Below, in pieces: positions 12,876-25,318 of a stretch of DNA of 64,000 nt. Numbering within the stretch: position 1 is the first letter of the stretch; the number at the start of each line of letters is the position of its first letter. Under the pieces are notes generated by a model, which made no database searches, had not been told where the DNA came from, and saw only the letters and a program-made list of their open reading frames with translations. Source of the stretch: Dioscorea cayenensis subsp. rotundata (taxonomy: Eukaryota > Streptophyta > Magnoliopsida > Dioscoreales > Dioscoreaceae); contig NW_024088627.1 of the NCBI RefSeq assembly GCF_009730915.1, positions 1 through 64,000 on the forward strand. Reading direction: 5' to 3'. Position numbers and translations under genes: made by a program.

Positions 12876-13380
12876 GCATACCTTGATTAATGTTTTGAGC
12901 TGACTACAAAGAAGTTATGTGAGATGATGACTATACAATCATATGGATACTATGCGATTACTGTAGAATCAGATTTTAAAAACAAGGTAGTCAGACTCGG
13001 CCCAAGCATTAACCTGCCCAAACCCAGGGGTCAAGAGTAGATGGGTTTGATCGGGTCAAAACCGGTGTTGAACTGGGTCAATAATAAAATATTAAAAAAA
13101 TATATAATAATTAATAATGATAAAAACAATAATATAACTTATATTTTAATAGTTATAAAACACAATTAATTTAATATGAGATTTAAAATTTTAATTTTAT
13201 ATATTTTCTTTGATTTTAAAAATATCATAAACATAAATTTAATATGTAAAATTTTAGTTTTATATACTATCATTTATCATTGATTTTTAAAAAATATAAA
13301 ATATTAAAAAAAATCTCCTTTCACCGTTAAGCTTACATCGGAACTCACAATAACAAAAAATAAAAATAAAAAAACCACGT

Positions 13381-13381
<1 letters not shown>

Positions 13382-13426
<45 letters not shown>
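13382..13426. repeat. (CT)n microsatellite
   Basis: About 22 uninterrupted CT units, 30 bases outside the left end of the hAT element. Confidence 0.95.
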
Positions 13427-13430
<4 letters not shown>

Positions 13431-13458
13431 TCTCCTTGACTTCCTCTAGCCCCGGCTC

Positions 13459-13474
13459 CAGTGGTGGATCTAGG
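13459..13474 (+). repeat. left terminal inverted repeat of the hAT element
   Basis: CAGTGGTGGATCTAGG, inverse-complementary to 22,470-22,485 at 12 of 16 positions. Confidence 0.8.
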
Positions 13475-13724
13475 ATTTCTACACTATGGGGTCCATATAT
13501 GTATATTAATGGCTCTTTTGGTGCAAATAAGTAATTGTCTAATAATCATATCTTTTATTCGATTAAATAAAGTTGGCATACATGTAAATAAATTTTTGTT
13601 CATGTTTTGAAAAATAATATTTAAATAATACTAAAATACATTTTTTATAAATAAAAGTCATTAATTAATAGACATGAATAACTAAATCAATAATAAATAT
13701 ATATATACTACACTAATGTATGTT

Positions 13725-15005
13725 TACCTTTGTCCATGGGACAAGGCTATAAAGCAATGTGGGAAGACCATCTTGGTATCCACTATCCAGCATCCAGGAA
13801 GGTCAAACATCAAAGGTCCTTGTTGTACATAACAAATTGCATTGTTACCATCATGCATTTAGTTAATAATCATGCATTTTTCCCAATCTTCATAATGATT
13901 TCCCTTTTTTTTTGTACAAACTACTCTTTTTAGTTGTTTTGATTGTAGAAAGCTGGAATTTGACTGAGGAACCCTGCAGACTGTGAATCAGCCTTTCTGA
14001 AGATACACAACTCATCTGTGGTCTGCGAAAAGTACATGTGGTCTGTAAAGCTATCTGGGGCCCGGCTTCTATCTCTGGCTATAAAAAGGGACCATAAAAA
14101 GGGGTTTGGGGGCAAGAAAGGCAGGGAGAAAGGGGCTAGCGGCTGGAGAAGAAGAAAAGGAAGTTTTGAGGCTTTGAAAGAGGCGGAAGAAGGAGAGGAA
14201 AGCTGGGAGACTGAAGATTAGATCCTTGTAAACATTATAGGGAGTTTCTCAGCCCTATTGTGCTGCATCTTGCAAAACTCTTATTCTTCCTATTTTCCTT
14301 TGTAATTGAGACAATGTGTGTGTAAAACCTTTCTTAGGTTTTGGGATTAACCCAAGGTAGCGTTAGTTTGATATGTTGATACTTTTTGTACGGATCTTTT
14401 GTGCTTAAAGGTAGATTTCTTGAGTTGATTTATGATTTAAGTTACACAGCTTGTGATTGTGAAAGCATTGCTTGTTTATCTTAAAGATCTAGGTTAACTG
14501 AAAGGGTAACCTGGGCCTTGGAACCTCTTAAATCACCCTGAATTTACTGAAAGATAATTGTTGAGGGTTCATCACTTAATCACTGTTCTTATTAGGGTTT
14601 TGAGAAGGGTTTATCTACCATGAAAGTAGGAGATGACTCTATCAAGACCAACTTGTTATCTCTTGAAAGAGAGTGATAAGTAGCTTAGGATTACTTCCCT
14701 TCAAGAGATCTGCCCAAATCCAGTCCAAATCCAACACATCATTCATTCACACTTTATGGTGAGTTTCCAAACCTAAGTTTATTTTAATCTGATTCTCAAT
14801 CCACACCCCTACATTCCTGTGCTATTTGATTGTGTTTTATTTCCTGCTACTTGTTGTTTCTACTTTCTACCCTTTAAATTGTCTAGATAACTCATTGTTG
14901 CAATAGATTGGTAATCATACTTGGTCCTCATGGGATCGATACTTTATTACTACTTGGCAAAGTTGTGCGCTTGTGGTTGTGCAACAGTCCTGCACATGAA
15001 CAATG
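13725..15005 (+). mobile_element. LTR-like insertion in the left part of the hAT element
   Basis: It has the layout of a plant LTR read on the plus strand: a TATA-like ctataaaaagg near 14,080, a long transcribed-looking region, and a 3' part with ttattactacttgg and gtgcgcttgtggttgtgcaac near 14,945-14,985, a sequence style seen at the ends of gypsy LTRs. No coding sequence. I could not find a convincing target duplication, so the ends are approximate. Confidence 0.45.
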
Positions 15006-15119
15006 CCACCTAGTGAATATTAATCCACCCTATAAATTTTAGTATTATTAGACAATCATCAAAATAATACAATCAATCCATCATATAAATATTTGTTCAT
15101 GTAAATAATACTAAAATAA

Positions 15120-15675
15120 TAACCATAATTCTTTTACAACTGTCCTCTTTGAGTTTTCATGTTTTGAAAATAATACATAATTGCATGGTTGCTAACACCA
15201 TCAAATACATCTTTTTCAATCTATGCTATCAAACAATCACTCAACCACTAATCGCTCCTTGTATTTCTCAAATCACTTTTAATTAACTTCATTGCAGAAA
15301 AAAGCACATTCCACAGTTGCTATAGCCACAGGTAAAATTAATGCCAACTTCAATAGCTAATACACCAATGGATAAATGTAATGTTTCTTGGTCTCCACCA
15401 TTTTTTGTGAAAGCTCTCCAAGTCCATTTAAATTAACAAACCTTTCATCTTCATGTACATCCATAATATAGTTTCCAAGTTGATTTTTGAGAGCTATAAG
15501 CTCAACAGTAGAAAACTCACATGGATAAAATTCAGCCATCTTTAGCAACTTTTCTTTATCAGATGCACTAAATGAGTTTCTTAGACTCAAGCAACCCAAA
15601 CAAAGTAGCAATTCCGTGTTTACTTTATTAAAACGATTGTTGAGCTCTTGAAGTTGCATATCAATAAAATAGTCC
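15120..15675 (-). pseudogene. hAT transposase, C-terminal block with dimerisation region
   Basis: The minus strand encodes IDMQLQELNNRFNKVNTELL, then SLRNSFSASDKEKLLKMAEF and LIALKNQLGNYIMDV. In another frame it gives LPVAIATVECAF, SAMKLIKSDLRNTRSD, WLSDCLIA and IEKDVFDGVSNHAI. The latter is the hAT dimerisation motif, in which the family usually has TATVERSFSAMK. A frameshift and stops separate the pieces. Its upstream junction is an insertion, so the reading frame running across 15,675 is a hybrid with foreign sequence. Confidence 0.88.
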
Positions 15676-17366
15676 AACAAGCCGGGTCCACTGACAGATT
15701 GGCCGCATCCAATGGAACTGGGCCCCACTGGGTGCAAGGCCTCAGATTAACCTGGTCAGAGTCAACCCTAACAAGCAGAATAGAAACAATAATATTGACT
15801 AAAGAGAGAGTCACAGAAATTGGGATAATACAGAAATGGACTGTGACAGTCCTACAGAGTACACAAATAGTTTACATGCCAAAATACACAAACATGATAC
15901 AAGTCTCACTCGTACAGAATAAAATAGCACACAAGGTTCACAACCTCAAGGAACAGGTACTGACAAATCACAACTACAAAAGAAGCCCCAGAATAACCCA
16001 CTGAACCTAAGCTTGATCTTCTCCTGCGAAAGGAAAATTCACAGAGTACATGAGCCACAAGGGCCCAGTAGGATCGCAGAAAATAACAGAATAATGCAGA
16101 TATAGCAGAATAATTAATAATTCAGACAGAATACAGAAATAATCAGAAATACAGAAAACACGCAGAAAACAGATATGTACATCTCCCTGACTGATAACAG
16201 AAATCAACAGCATGAAGCTTGATCATCGACTGTGAAGTCGGAACAGAACAGAATATCAACAGCCGGAGCTGGATCTTCGACCGCAGTCAGAACGGACACG
16301 CATGTCCGGTAGCGCTAATACAGAAAAACATGTGCACATGGCTAGGACTTACTCCTCCTAGCTGGGTGAGCCAGAAATGAAGATGTACTAAAAATCCGCA
16401 GAAATTCAAAATACAGACAATAGAGATACTGAATAAATAATGCAATAATAAAATAATTAATAAATGAAATTATTAAACAATGCAGTAATTAAAATAATAA
16501 TTATTGCCAGAAATAAGGAATTATACAGTGCGAGAGTCTAACTGGCTCCGAGCTACAGAGTTGGGTTCACCAAGTCCCGCGAACTACAGCTCGCTACGGA
16601 TCTACCCAAACAGAACTATACTTAGATTACAACTTTAGATCGGGCCTAAACTTACAACTAATACCCAAGAGAATGAATCTGAAAAGAAGATAATATTCTA
16701 ATTTTTAGAATATCCACTTTACCACTTAACTTAAAAATACAAAATAACTTAACAAAACCAAGCATTTAAACCATGCTTTAAAATAACATGCTTTAAATAA
16801 CATGAAACCAGCCAAATACCTAACCTAATCACCAAAATGAAATTCAGAGAAAATAAATAATTAAATATATAAACATATATATATTTCCATATTCTATGGT
16901 AATAAACCAGAACATCTTGCATCAATATTTAAACACACAAATATAATATATAGTTTCAGAACATCATGCATTAATATATACACATATACCAACTAAACTA
17001 AAAGCATGCTTCAAAGATGCTATGCTTACAAGGTGGATAGGTTAAACATAGATAATGAACACAATTACCATTAAGCATAGCAGGACACAAGGTTCATGTT
17101 GTTAAACCCCCAATCAAAGTTTCAGAATACTTATGCATATTTCAAAATATACATGAACATCTAAACATGGTGGCATGCATACAAAACAAGTTCACATCAA
17201 TTTAATCATTAGAGGCAACATGTTAACTAAACATCTGTTAAGCATGGTCAAAGCCAGTAATTAAACAAATAAGATTCACCAACCGACAACAAATTTAAAA
17301 AAACTAAAAAGAAAAAATTCTCATGGTGACTTAATTACATACACCAAGACTTCTGAATATACATGC

Positions 17367-17418
<52 letters not shown>

Positions 17419-18075
17419 TAGACTAAACAAGAAGCATGTTTGCAGAACGTCAGGTTTACATATTTGTATCAATTAAATATATAAATTAGACTAAGATAAC
17501 ATGCTTACAGCATTTTCAGAGCACCTACACAAGTATAAATAATAAACTATACAATGATTGCATGCTTACAAGAAGAATGAAATACATCACACTGAGATAT
17601 CCATGCATAAGTGAATATGTGAACAAAACAACCAACTCAATGCCTTAAAATTACTCAAGCATGGACAAGGATGTTCATGGCTTGCCAAACTAGAACAAAC
17701 ATCAAGACAAACTACCAAAAACGCAGATTCACCTACTGCTAGCCGCTCTGAAAAGCTACTAGTGAAAAGATCCTCCCTCTATCCCCAAGCTTCAAGTGAA
17801 GTTCAGCTGAAATCCGGCCTACTATGGACACCAACAACACCAAGTTTCGGTTGCTTTCAAGGAGGAGAGTGTTTTGGAGAGGAGGATGATTAGCTTACAA
17901 ATAAGCCTTATAAAACCAATTCTAAACACAATAATTAGCCTCCAATCACTCTCATCAGGAGACCAGATCCGGAAATTAAGAGCATGGAAACAAAAATGGG
18001 GCTCACACAAAAAAAAATCTTCAGTCAAACTAGTCAAAGCCTCAAACAAAAGAAATTGTCAAACATTACATGGTG
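15676..18075. mobile_element. unclassified 2.4-kb insertion in the hAT transposase
   Basis: It separates the NLHH part of the transposase (ending near 18,076) from the IDMQLQEL part (starting near 15,675). No coding sequence is recognisable. It has diverged repeats of a cttgatc..cga.tg..gtc..aac-type unit around 16,205-16,300, many copies of cagaa-containing short words at 15,900-16,450, and a long (TA)n. Minus-strand TATA-like TTATAAGG near 17,910 would fit an LTR. Class and exact ends are unknown. Confidence 0.5.
17371..17416. repeat. (AT)n microsatellite
   Basis: More than 20 uninterrupted AT units within the unclassified insertion. Confidence 0.95.
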
Positions 18076-19107
18076 TAAGTTGCTAATTATTTGTGAGACT
18101 TTACGACGCCTTCCTTTAATATATGCATCTTCCATATCTGGCATTTGAATTTTGATCTTATTGCAATATGAAGAAATATCATTCATCAAATCTCTCTATC
18201 CATCATCTCTCATTTGTTGTGATCTTTTATTTGTATTTTTAACAAGTAACATAGCATTTACGATGTCTTGGTCCTTTCTCTACAAAGAGAAATTTAATTC
18301 ATTTGTAATCCCCAAGATCGCTACCATTAAATGTATGCAAAAAATAAAATCAAATGACTCTAATAGTTCCAAGAGATGATGTGCTTCTGCTTTTTAATCT
18401 TGATAAGTGTCATCCTTTTCAATATCTTCAAGTACATCCATAATTGAAGAAAACATAGCAGTTATATTCAAGAGTGAAGCATAATGAGAACCCAACAAGT
18501 ATCACCTGGCTACTTAATACTCATTTCTTGGTTCAAGCCTCGACCAGTTTGCACTTCGCCATTAATTAATGATTCTATAATTTTATTTGCATGATGTTCT
18601 TTAAGCTTGTCTCAACGCTTGAAAGAAGCACCAATTACATTTAACAATTGAGTAACTAAATCAAAGAAATCATTGACAATAAAATGATTTTTTGCAACAA
18701 ACATAAAGGCAAACTGTAATTGATGGGCAAAAAATGAATATAATTAGCAGATTTTGTTTCTTTCATAATTAAAGATTTCAAGCCATTGAACTCCCCTCGC
18801 ATATTACTAGCACCATCATAACCTTGCCCTAGAATTCTTGAGAAACTTAGTTGATGCTCTGAAAGCATAAAACTAATAGCAATTTTAAGTGGAATTGCAT
18901 AAGTATCAAAAACATCAGTGAGCCCAATAAATCTCTCCACAACAAATCCTCTCCTATCCCCATAATGCAAAATCAAAGCCATTTGTTCTTTACATGACAC
19001 ATCATGAGATTCATCAACTAAAATCCATCATCTCCAAGATCATCAATTATAGTCCTGGTGGTTTTTTTTTTGCAGTTGCATGTACAATGTCTTTTTGAAT
19101 TGAAGGG
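18076..19107 (-). pseudogene. hAT transposase, central DUF4371-like block
   Basis: The minus strand gives KKTTRTIIDDLGDDGF, a stop, then LVDESHDVSCKEQMALILHY, RGFVVERFIGLTDVF and ILGQGYDGASNMRGEFNGLK. In other frames it gives LLNVIGASFKR, DKLKEHHANKIIESL, NGEVQTGRGLNQEMS and EDAYIKGRRKVSQIISNLHH. GQGYDGASNM is the hallmark of this transposase group (catalytic-core region with the Asp). Several stops and frameshifts. It was continuous with the N-terminal block before the solo LTR inserted. Confidence 0.9.
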
Positions 19108-20692
19108 TGGCAGACACTTTATGTGTGATGTTAAATATGTACAAGTATCAACATGCGAATATGCAATTAGTATTACAATTGGTCTGTTAATACCGCAAGT
19201 ATATGGGTCATCAAGTAATACCTCGTGGGTGAGCACGAGAGTCGTATTTCCTAGGGAACGGTGAGAGGCTCTTATTACTTCCTTTCACTTAATCAATAGC
19301 ATAAACATTTACGTTTTTTCTTTAATCTATTTCTACAATATATTACACAATAAAATTGGAAAATCGTTAAGCACGATTGGGAGGAGTTTAGAGGTTGTAT
19401 AATAGTTATCTTGAGTGTTACTTATGGTAGGTGTTTAGTGTGACAATCGTGTTTTAGAATTAGACCGGGGGAATTCAAAAGCCTACTGTCCCAAATCTCT
19501 TAGTAACTAGGTCTAAATCATTAAAAACTTAAGATGAAATCTCTTCCACCCCAGCCTCCTATGTTTGCCTTAAGTGCGGGAATTCTATAAGAAAGGATAA
19601 ATCAAACCCTAAGCCTAAGGGACAATCAATCATAATACAAAGATCTAGCAATACCTAACCTCTTAGAACATGCATAGATCTAACATATGGATATCCTAAT
19701 ATGGGGCATATCTTCCTCATCCACATTAACAAGAATATCATTCCAGCACATATACAATGATTCACAAAAACTAGAAAGATTTATTGGATTAAACAATCAA
19801 GATTCATAAACAATAATTGAGGTACCTAGACATACAATTCCCCTTGAATTAGGTTCTTATGGATCATAAAATAAACAATTAAAACAAGAGAAAACCATAA
19901 GACCAAAGAAAAGAATAGATATGCATTCAAAGTTGTCCTAAACTAGCTCCCTCCAATAGGCCTTCGAAGCTTGAGGGTAAGAGGATCCCAAGATTATCCG
20001 GATGACGTCTGTCACACACGCCCTCCTCTGATGATGATCGTTGAAGAACGCATGTCACGCTGCAGCCATCTCCGATGATGATCATTGAAGTATTCTTGAG
20101 AAATCCACCAGAATCTAATGAAATATTGAAGAAAGCCCATCTCTAGCCGCTCAGATCTTCAGAACTCCAGCCACCCTCCTAATTCAGTAAAAGAATCTCC
20201 CTGATTTTAGAGATAACTAGGTTATTTATAGTGATTGGCCCTGTCACGATCCTACCACAGGTGTTGTGATGCCCGTGGTGAGTAAGTTGTTGTTTGAGCT
20301 CCAAGTCGCATCCTGCCACAGTCTCTGAGCATTGTGTGACTATATCACGGGCATTGTGGGTTTTCACAACGGCCGTTATGAGGCTGTTGTGACTTCAGTG
20401 TTGCCTCTAATGACTCCATGCTACCACGGCTTCATAACAGGAGTGGTAAGTGTAGACAACGGGTGTTATAACTTGTCACCACGGCCGTTGTGAACCGTTG
20501 TGAAGTTTTGATTCGGTAACTTGGGCTATTTTACTTTAAAATGCCCCCACATACGCTTCTTTTCCGTAAACCATAAATAAAGGTCGCAGTGAACAAAAGA
20601 TTGAAATTTCATACTAATGCGGTGCTAAACATGTCAAATTCCATGCTAAATGCAGTGTGAATGATATAATTAGCACTTATCAAAGGGGCAAT
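19108..20692 (-). mobile_element. solo LTR, family A, inserted in the hAT transposase
   Basis: Starts TGATAAGTGCTAATTAT and ends TCTGCCA on the minus strand (TG..CA), 1,585 bp, with a perfect 5-bp target duplication AAGGG at 19,103-19,107 and 20,693-20,697. On either side the hAT protein resumes (QKMIAPL before, SIQKDIVHA after in family order). A TATA-like CTATAAATAA lies near 20,225 on the minus strand. Upstream of it sit several imperfect palindromes with ACGGCCGT cores. No internal region, so it is a solo LTR left by LTR-LTR recombination. Confidence 0.9.
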
Positions 20693-21438
20693 CATTTTTT
20701 GATTTCTTGGAGCATTATAAAGTACAACACTACCCACTTCATTGTTAAGTTATGCATAAAACTGTAGAAGCTCAAGAAAATTTTCTCTGTTGCTTGAATT
20801 TTCATGTTCATCATGACCACGGAAAGGCAATCCTTGTCTTAAAAGGAATCTAATACAATCAATAGAGGCATGCAATTGGATTTTATTTTCAGTTTTAGCC
20901 AAATTCGTTTGCCTATCAAATGCAGAATGAATAGACTAAGATGCCTTCATCAAATCTTAGCATTTTTAAGCTGCCATATTATGTGCACTTGCAACATCAT
21001 GAACATCAAGCCTTGATTTTTTATTCCAAGCTTTAAATCTTCACTTGCAAAAGAGTATGAGCCGCCTTGACTTTTAATTTCAGTTTTAAATGAATAACAA
21101 CATAAGCAATATGATGCTTCTTCTTTTATATGATATTCCAACCAATATTTATGTTCATCAAACCAAGCAGGGTTGAATCGGCGCAATCTTCCTCCAATAT
21201 TTCTTTGTTGAAAATCATGATGACAAGGTTGACAAGGGCCTTTTTGAAGGTAAGCTCTTCTAACTTCATCTCGATCATTTGGATGATAAATTTCAATTCC
21301 CAGTCGTTCCGCAGGATCAACCGGAAGAGCATTCAAATCAACCCCTTTATCCTTAATTGAAGAAGTTTGTGCTTTCATACTAGAATCAATGTTCTTATTA
21401 AATCTATTTTCTTCAATAAGAGGTTGCTCATGTGCCAT
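20693..21438 (-). pseudogene. hAT transposase, N-terminal block with TTF-type zinc finger
   Basis: The frame from 21,438 gives DLNALPVDPAERLGIEIYHP, DRDEVRRAYLQKGPCQP and RLRRFNPAWFDEHKYWLEYH followed by CLCCYSFKTEI. This is the TTF-type zinc finger of ZMYM1-like hAT proteins; the CLCCYSFK motif carries the cysteines. After 20,950 the frame shifts and continues RFLLRQGLPFRGHDEHENSS, NRENFLELLQFYA, a stop, then NEVGSVVLYNAPRNQKMIA up to the solo LTR. The first ATG at 21,438 is plausible as the original start. Inactivated by frameshift, stops and insertion. Confidence 0.9.
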
Positions 21439-22380
21439 GTTAGATGATTGGGAAACTGAAGAAGCATTAGATCCAACTATAGTAGGAGCTTTTTTTTTTG
21501 TAATATCTCAAAATAATTCACTGTTAACACAAATATAAATATAAATCTAAATTATGAACCTATGAGTAGATATATATTGCATTAATATAATGAACAAATA
21601 AATTATAAGCCTATGAATTATGTGTTCATTAGTCAAGGAACAAATTCAATAATATCATGATCTAGTGCAACACACTACACAAGCAATTATGAATTTCATT
21701 AATCAAACAATTTAAACAAACAAAAATTATGAAATTCAAACAAATAAATTTACATTGAAAAAAATCAAGGGCTAGGGCAACACAACTACACAAGCAGGAT
21801 CAAAGCAGTTTCCAACTTTCTTAAAGGCTGGCTCAAACCAATAAATATAATAAAAAAATACAAAATCAAAGATAATTAGGTTTTTGGGATATCATAAATA
21901 ATGATGTTTACTCATTGTCACAGAATCACAATCATAAAAATTTCCAACCATAAACACAAGATCAAAGAAATCCAAGCCATGGATGATGGATACTAAGTAT
22001 CAACCTGCACAAGACTCAAGTCCACTCCTTGGAGCCTTGGATCTTGGACCTTGGTGAGCTTTATGCCTTATAGATGAGAAGAGAGATGCCAATTGTTTGG
22101 ATTGCTAATTTTGAAACCACATCTGTTAAGCACCAACACCTTTAGGTCCTCCACAAGGATCACAAACTAAACTTTTAAGATAGTAAAAGGGTTTTTTTAA
22201 AAAAAAATGAAATCATTAAAATATTCACTTAAAATGGGATCCATAGTCCATAATAAATGGGGTTGAGTAATTAAGTTGTTGGACCGAATCCACATTCCAT
22301 AAAATAAATGGGGTCCAATTTATATAATAAAAAATTTAGTCAAAGAATATCAAATGTGGGTGATGGGTCCATGCCATATA

Positions 22381-22420
<40 letters not shown>

Positions 22421-22469
22421 AAGGTAAATTTTTTAAAAAGTGGGGGTCCATGGACCCCACCTCTCATAA
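21439..22469. other. non-coding right arm of the hAT element
   Basis: AT-rich sequence between the transposase start and the right terminus. It contains a (TA)n at 22,381-22,416 and the subterminal gggggtccatggacccc palindrome at 22,443-22,459. No genes seen. Confidence 0.6.
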
Positions 22470-22485
22470 CGTAGATCCGTCCCTG
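22470..22485 (-). repeat. right terminal inverted repeat of the hAT element
   Basis: On the minus strand it reads CAGGGACGGATCTACG, pairing with the left end at 13,459. Confidence 0.8.
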
Positions 22486-23384
22486 GCCCACTCGCTCGTC
22501 CTTCTCCCGCACAACCCTGTTATATCCGGCAAGGTGAAAAGGTTCCCGGGTCAAACAGCTGGGTTGCCCGGTTTTTGGCCTTGTTGTTTCAAAGGCAAGT
22601 CAATGGGTGTAGCCGGACAAGCCTCATGGTCAATTCTCGGTTTTTTCGATCGGACCAACGAGGCATGTTCGGGCTTAACAACATTGTTTAAAAATGTAAA
22701 TACACAAAAGATGGCAGTTTTTCATGTTTAATAGGGACAAAACATCATTGAGATGATAGTCAATAATGGAGTTTATAATATATTATAACATATTAGGTGA
22801 GATGTAGGTGTTGACAAATCGGATGAGCTTTAAACTACATACACACATATAAAGTTTTCCTTCTCATGTGGAACACTAGACCTCTAATTAAAATTGTACA
22901 CTTGTCAGCTTCGCACTAATGCTGTGAGTATCTGTAGACATATAAATAGTTTTTTTTTTATAATTAAAGGAACTGAAGATAGATAGGGTCTAATAATAAT
23001 AAAATTTCACAAGGATTTTATTTTAAAATAAACACACACACACACACACACACACAAAGTTTGTCAATAATATAATACAAAAAATCACACATAAAAAAAT
23101 ATTTTTAATATTGGAATCCCTCCTTTTTATGGTTTTAAGGATCAAAATGCATCTTTTCTTTGCCTTTGCAAATAAATGTAATTGTAATGCATTGTTATTT
23201 TTCTTAAAAAAAAATAAAATAAATATTGGGAATAATTTGTTCATTAATCTTTTTAATCACTCACTTGCTTTAAACTTTTTTTGTTGGAGGTTCTTCAAGG
23301 GGAAAGCTCTACTAGAACTTGATGTTGAGAAAAAAAATTAATTTAATTCAGCTAGTATAAAGATCTTATAAGCGAAGCTTCATA
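22486..23384. other. intergenic, right flank of the hAT element
   Basis: 22,486-22,700 is GC-richer and carries gggtcaaa and cccggttt words that also occur in the left flank (12,990-13,080). This suggests the hAT element landed in an older repeat. A (CA)n lies at about 23,033-23,056. No coding sequence. Confidence 0.4.
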
Positions 23385-23815
23385 TTATCACCGTCCACTT
23401 TGAAACTATTCAAACTAAAGTTGTTTGAATCACTTTTGTATATATTTTATATTCATATATAGTTAATTTAGTATATAATAATATAAGCATTAAGTTTGGA
23501 TCTATTTTGATTTATCTATGGGATGTCCTTTGATTTATTTTATTTTATTTTTCAACATACGCTTCTCTTATAAAAAAATAAACTTGGAAACAATAAATTT
23601 TTTAATTGTTTTTACATCTAGTAAATTTGATTAAGTTAATTGTTTTGTATATCTAAAATAGTTTTATCAGTAAAAGGAATAAATATAAACAACACATCAA
23701 AACATCAGTACATACTAATAATATATAAAGATTTTTCTTTATATATATATAATATTATATTATAGAATGAATTAGCTAGGGAAAACAACTTATGTTACAT
23801 TTCAGACTTTTATGA
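23385..23815. repeat. local direct repeat, copy 1
   Basis: Shares with 24,070-24,420 the landmarks aaactattcaaactaaagttgtt, ttgttaagttaatt-like, gaataaata, aacacatca, (TA)n with ataatattata, and tatgttacatttcagact. Confidence 0.8.
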
Positions 23816-24069
23816 TTTCTTAAAAATGAATTGGTGAAAAAATAATAAGGTTTAGATATTGTATTAATGCGAGCTAGTTGCTTGATATTTGTCATATTAG
23901 TTATGCACAAATACTCAAATGATTTGTTTATGAAAGTGTTAGTCAAAGAAAATAGAAAACTATGTCAATATTAATATATAAGTAACCTATTCTTGATAAG
24001 CTACTATATAAATAGTAAGATAAAAAAATTAATGTTAGTTACTATAAATATCTTATTAGATTTGGTGTG

Positions 24070-24323
24070 TATCACCATTGTCCTCTTTAAACTATTCAAA
24101 CTAAAGTTGTTAAAATTGTTTCTATTTTTTTTTGTATAATTATCTTAAAAAACAAAAAAATTTGAAAAATTAATTTGTTAATTGTCTTTTCATTTGCAAA
24201 ATTTTGTTAAGTTAATTATTTTCTATATTTGAAGTAGTTTTATGAGTGAAGGAATAAATACAAAAAATAACACATCATGAGCATCAGTTTATACTAATGA
24301 TCTATAAAGAATTTTCTTTATCG

Positions 24324-24364
<41 letters not shown>

Positions 24365-24420
24365 TACTATATAATGAATAAACTGCGGAGAACAACCTAT
24401 GTTACATTTCAGACTCTTTG
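24070..24420. repeat. local direct repeat, copy 2
   Basis: Diverged direct copy of 23,385-23,815, including its own (TA)n expansion at about 24,326-24,357. Confidence 0.8.
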
Positions 24421-25278
24421 ATAGAGAGAGTAGAGATGAAGCAACTATTGATGGTAGCAATGGAAGAGGAAGGTCTGAGACAGATTGTGAAGGTTAGTAT
24501 GGTGGCGAGTGTAGAAGAGGTTGTTATATAAGTTATGTTTTTCAGAGATTGTTGCAAGGGTTGAAAGCTTATCCAACGATGTGTCAAGTTAGTGAAGGGT
24601 TTGCATCGAAAATGACATTAATGCATAAGATTGAAAAATTCTTAGTGGAGATGATAAGACTTTGGTTGAACCATTGTTTCTAGTGGTTTACATTGGGGGA
24701 AATTTGTTAGGTGTTTGGATTGTCTTATAGCTATTCATATCTTTGGCGAGTTTATTCCCATCTTGAAAATAGCTGGCGCTATTTAGCGTTGAGTGGTTTG
24801 TTCTTTCTAATTTTGTTTAATAAGTAAAATATATAATAAACAAAATTCATATAATGTATGGTTATATATTAATATAATTTAATTAAATATATTATATTAT
24901 AAGCTATCAAAATATAAATATGTTATTATGCTTGATCTCTTAATGATTTATATTTTTCCCCCTTGATAGATAAATTTATTTCATCTATTACTTGAAAAAA
25001 TTTGAATTATTGTCCTCTTCACACCCTAGAGCAAACCTTCTCTCCTTTTCTACTCATACTTCTCTTATACACACACACACATACACATATATTCTCTTCT
25101 TCTTGCTCTTCCTATATATATGTATATTATATGCTTTGGTTTGAAAGATGCATGCATATAAACCTAAATGATTATTTATTATGTGAGATATCATGCATGC
25201 TTGTTTTGATATGCTTTTTTAAGGTTGGTGCAATGCACGTAGAGGGGATATATAGTGATGGTATGGTGAAGATATGAT

Positions 25279-25318
<40 letters not shown>

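Larger units (their letters stand above)
13459..22485 (-). mobile_element. Tip100-type hAT DNA transposon, nested and inactive
   Basis: Left end CAGTGGTGGATCTAGG and inverted right end CAGGGACGGATCTACG. Both are followed within 35 bases by GGGGTCCAT. They match the CAGGGGCGGA-type termini of Tip100 hAT elements. The interior encodes, on the minus strand, a TTF-zinc-finger hAT transposase in three separated blocks. The flanking 8-mers (cccggctc, gcccactc) match at 5 of 8 positions, a decayed target duplication at best. Two insertions split the coding sequence, and a third LTR-like insertion lies between its 3' end and the left terminus. Confidence 0.85.

Noticed and set aside
15357..15737. 126-codon minus-strand ORF as a gene
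   Set aside because: Its N-terminal third comes from the foreign insertion and only the rest is hAT transposase, so it is a chance fusion.
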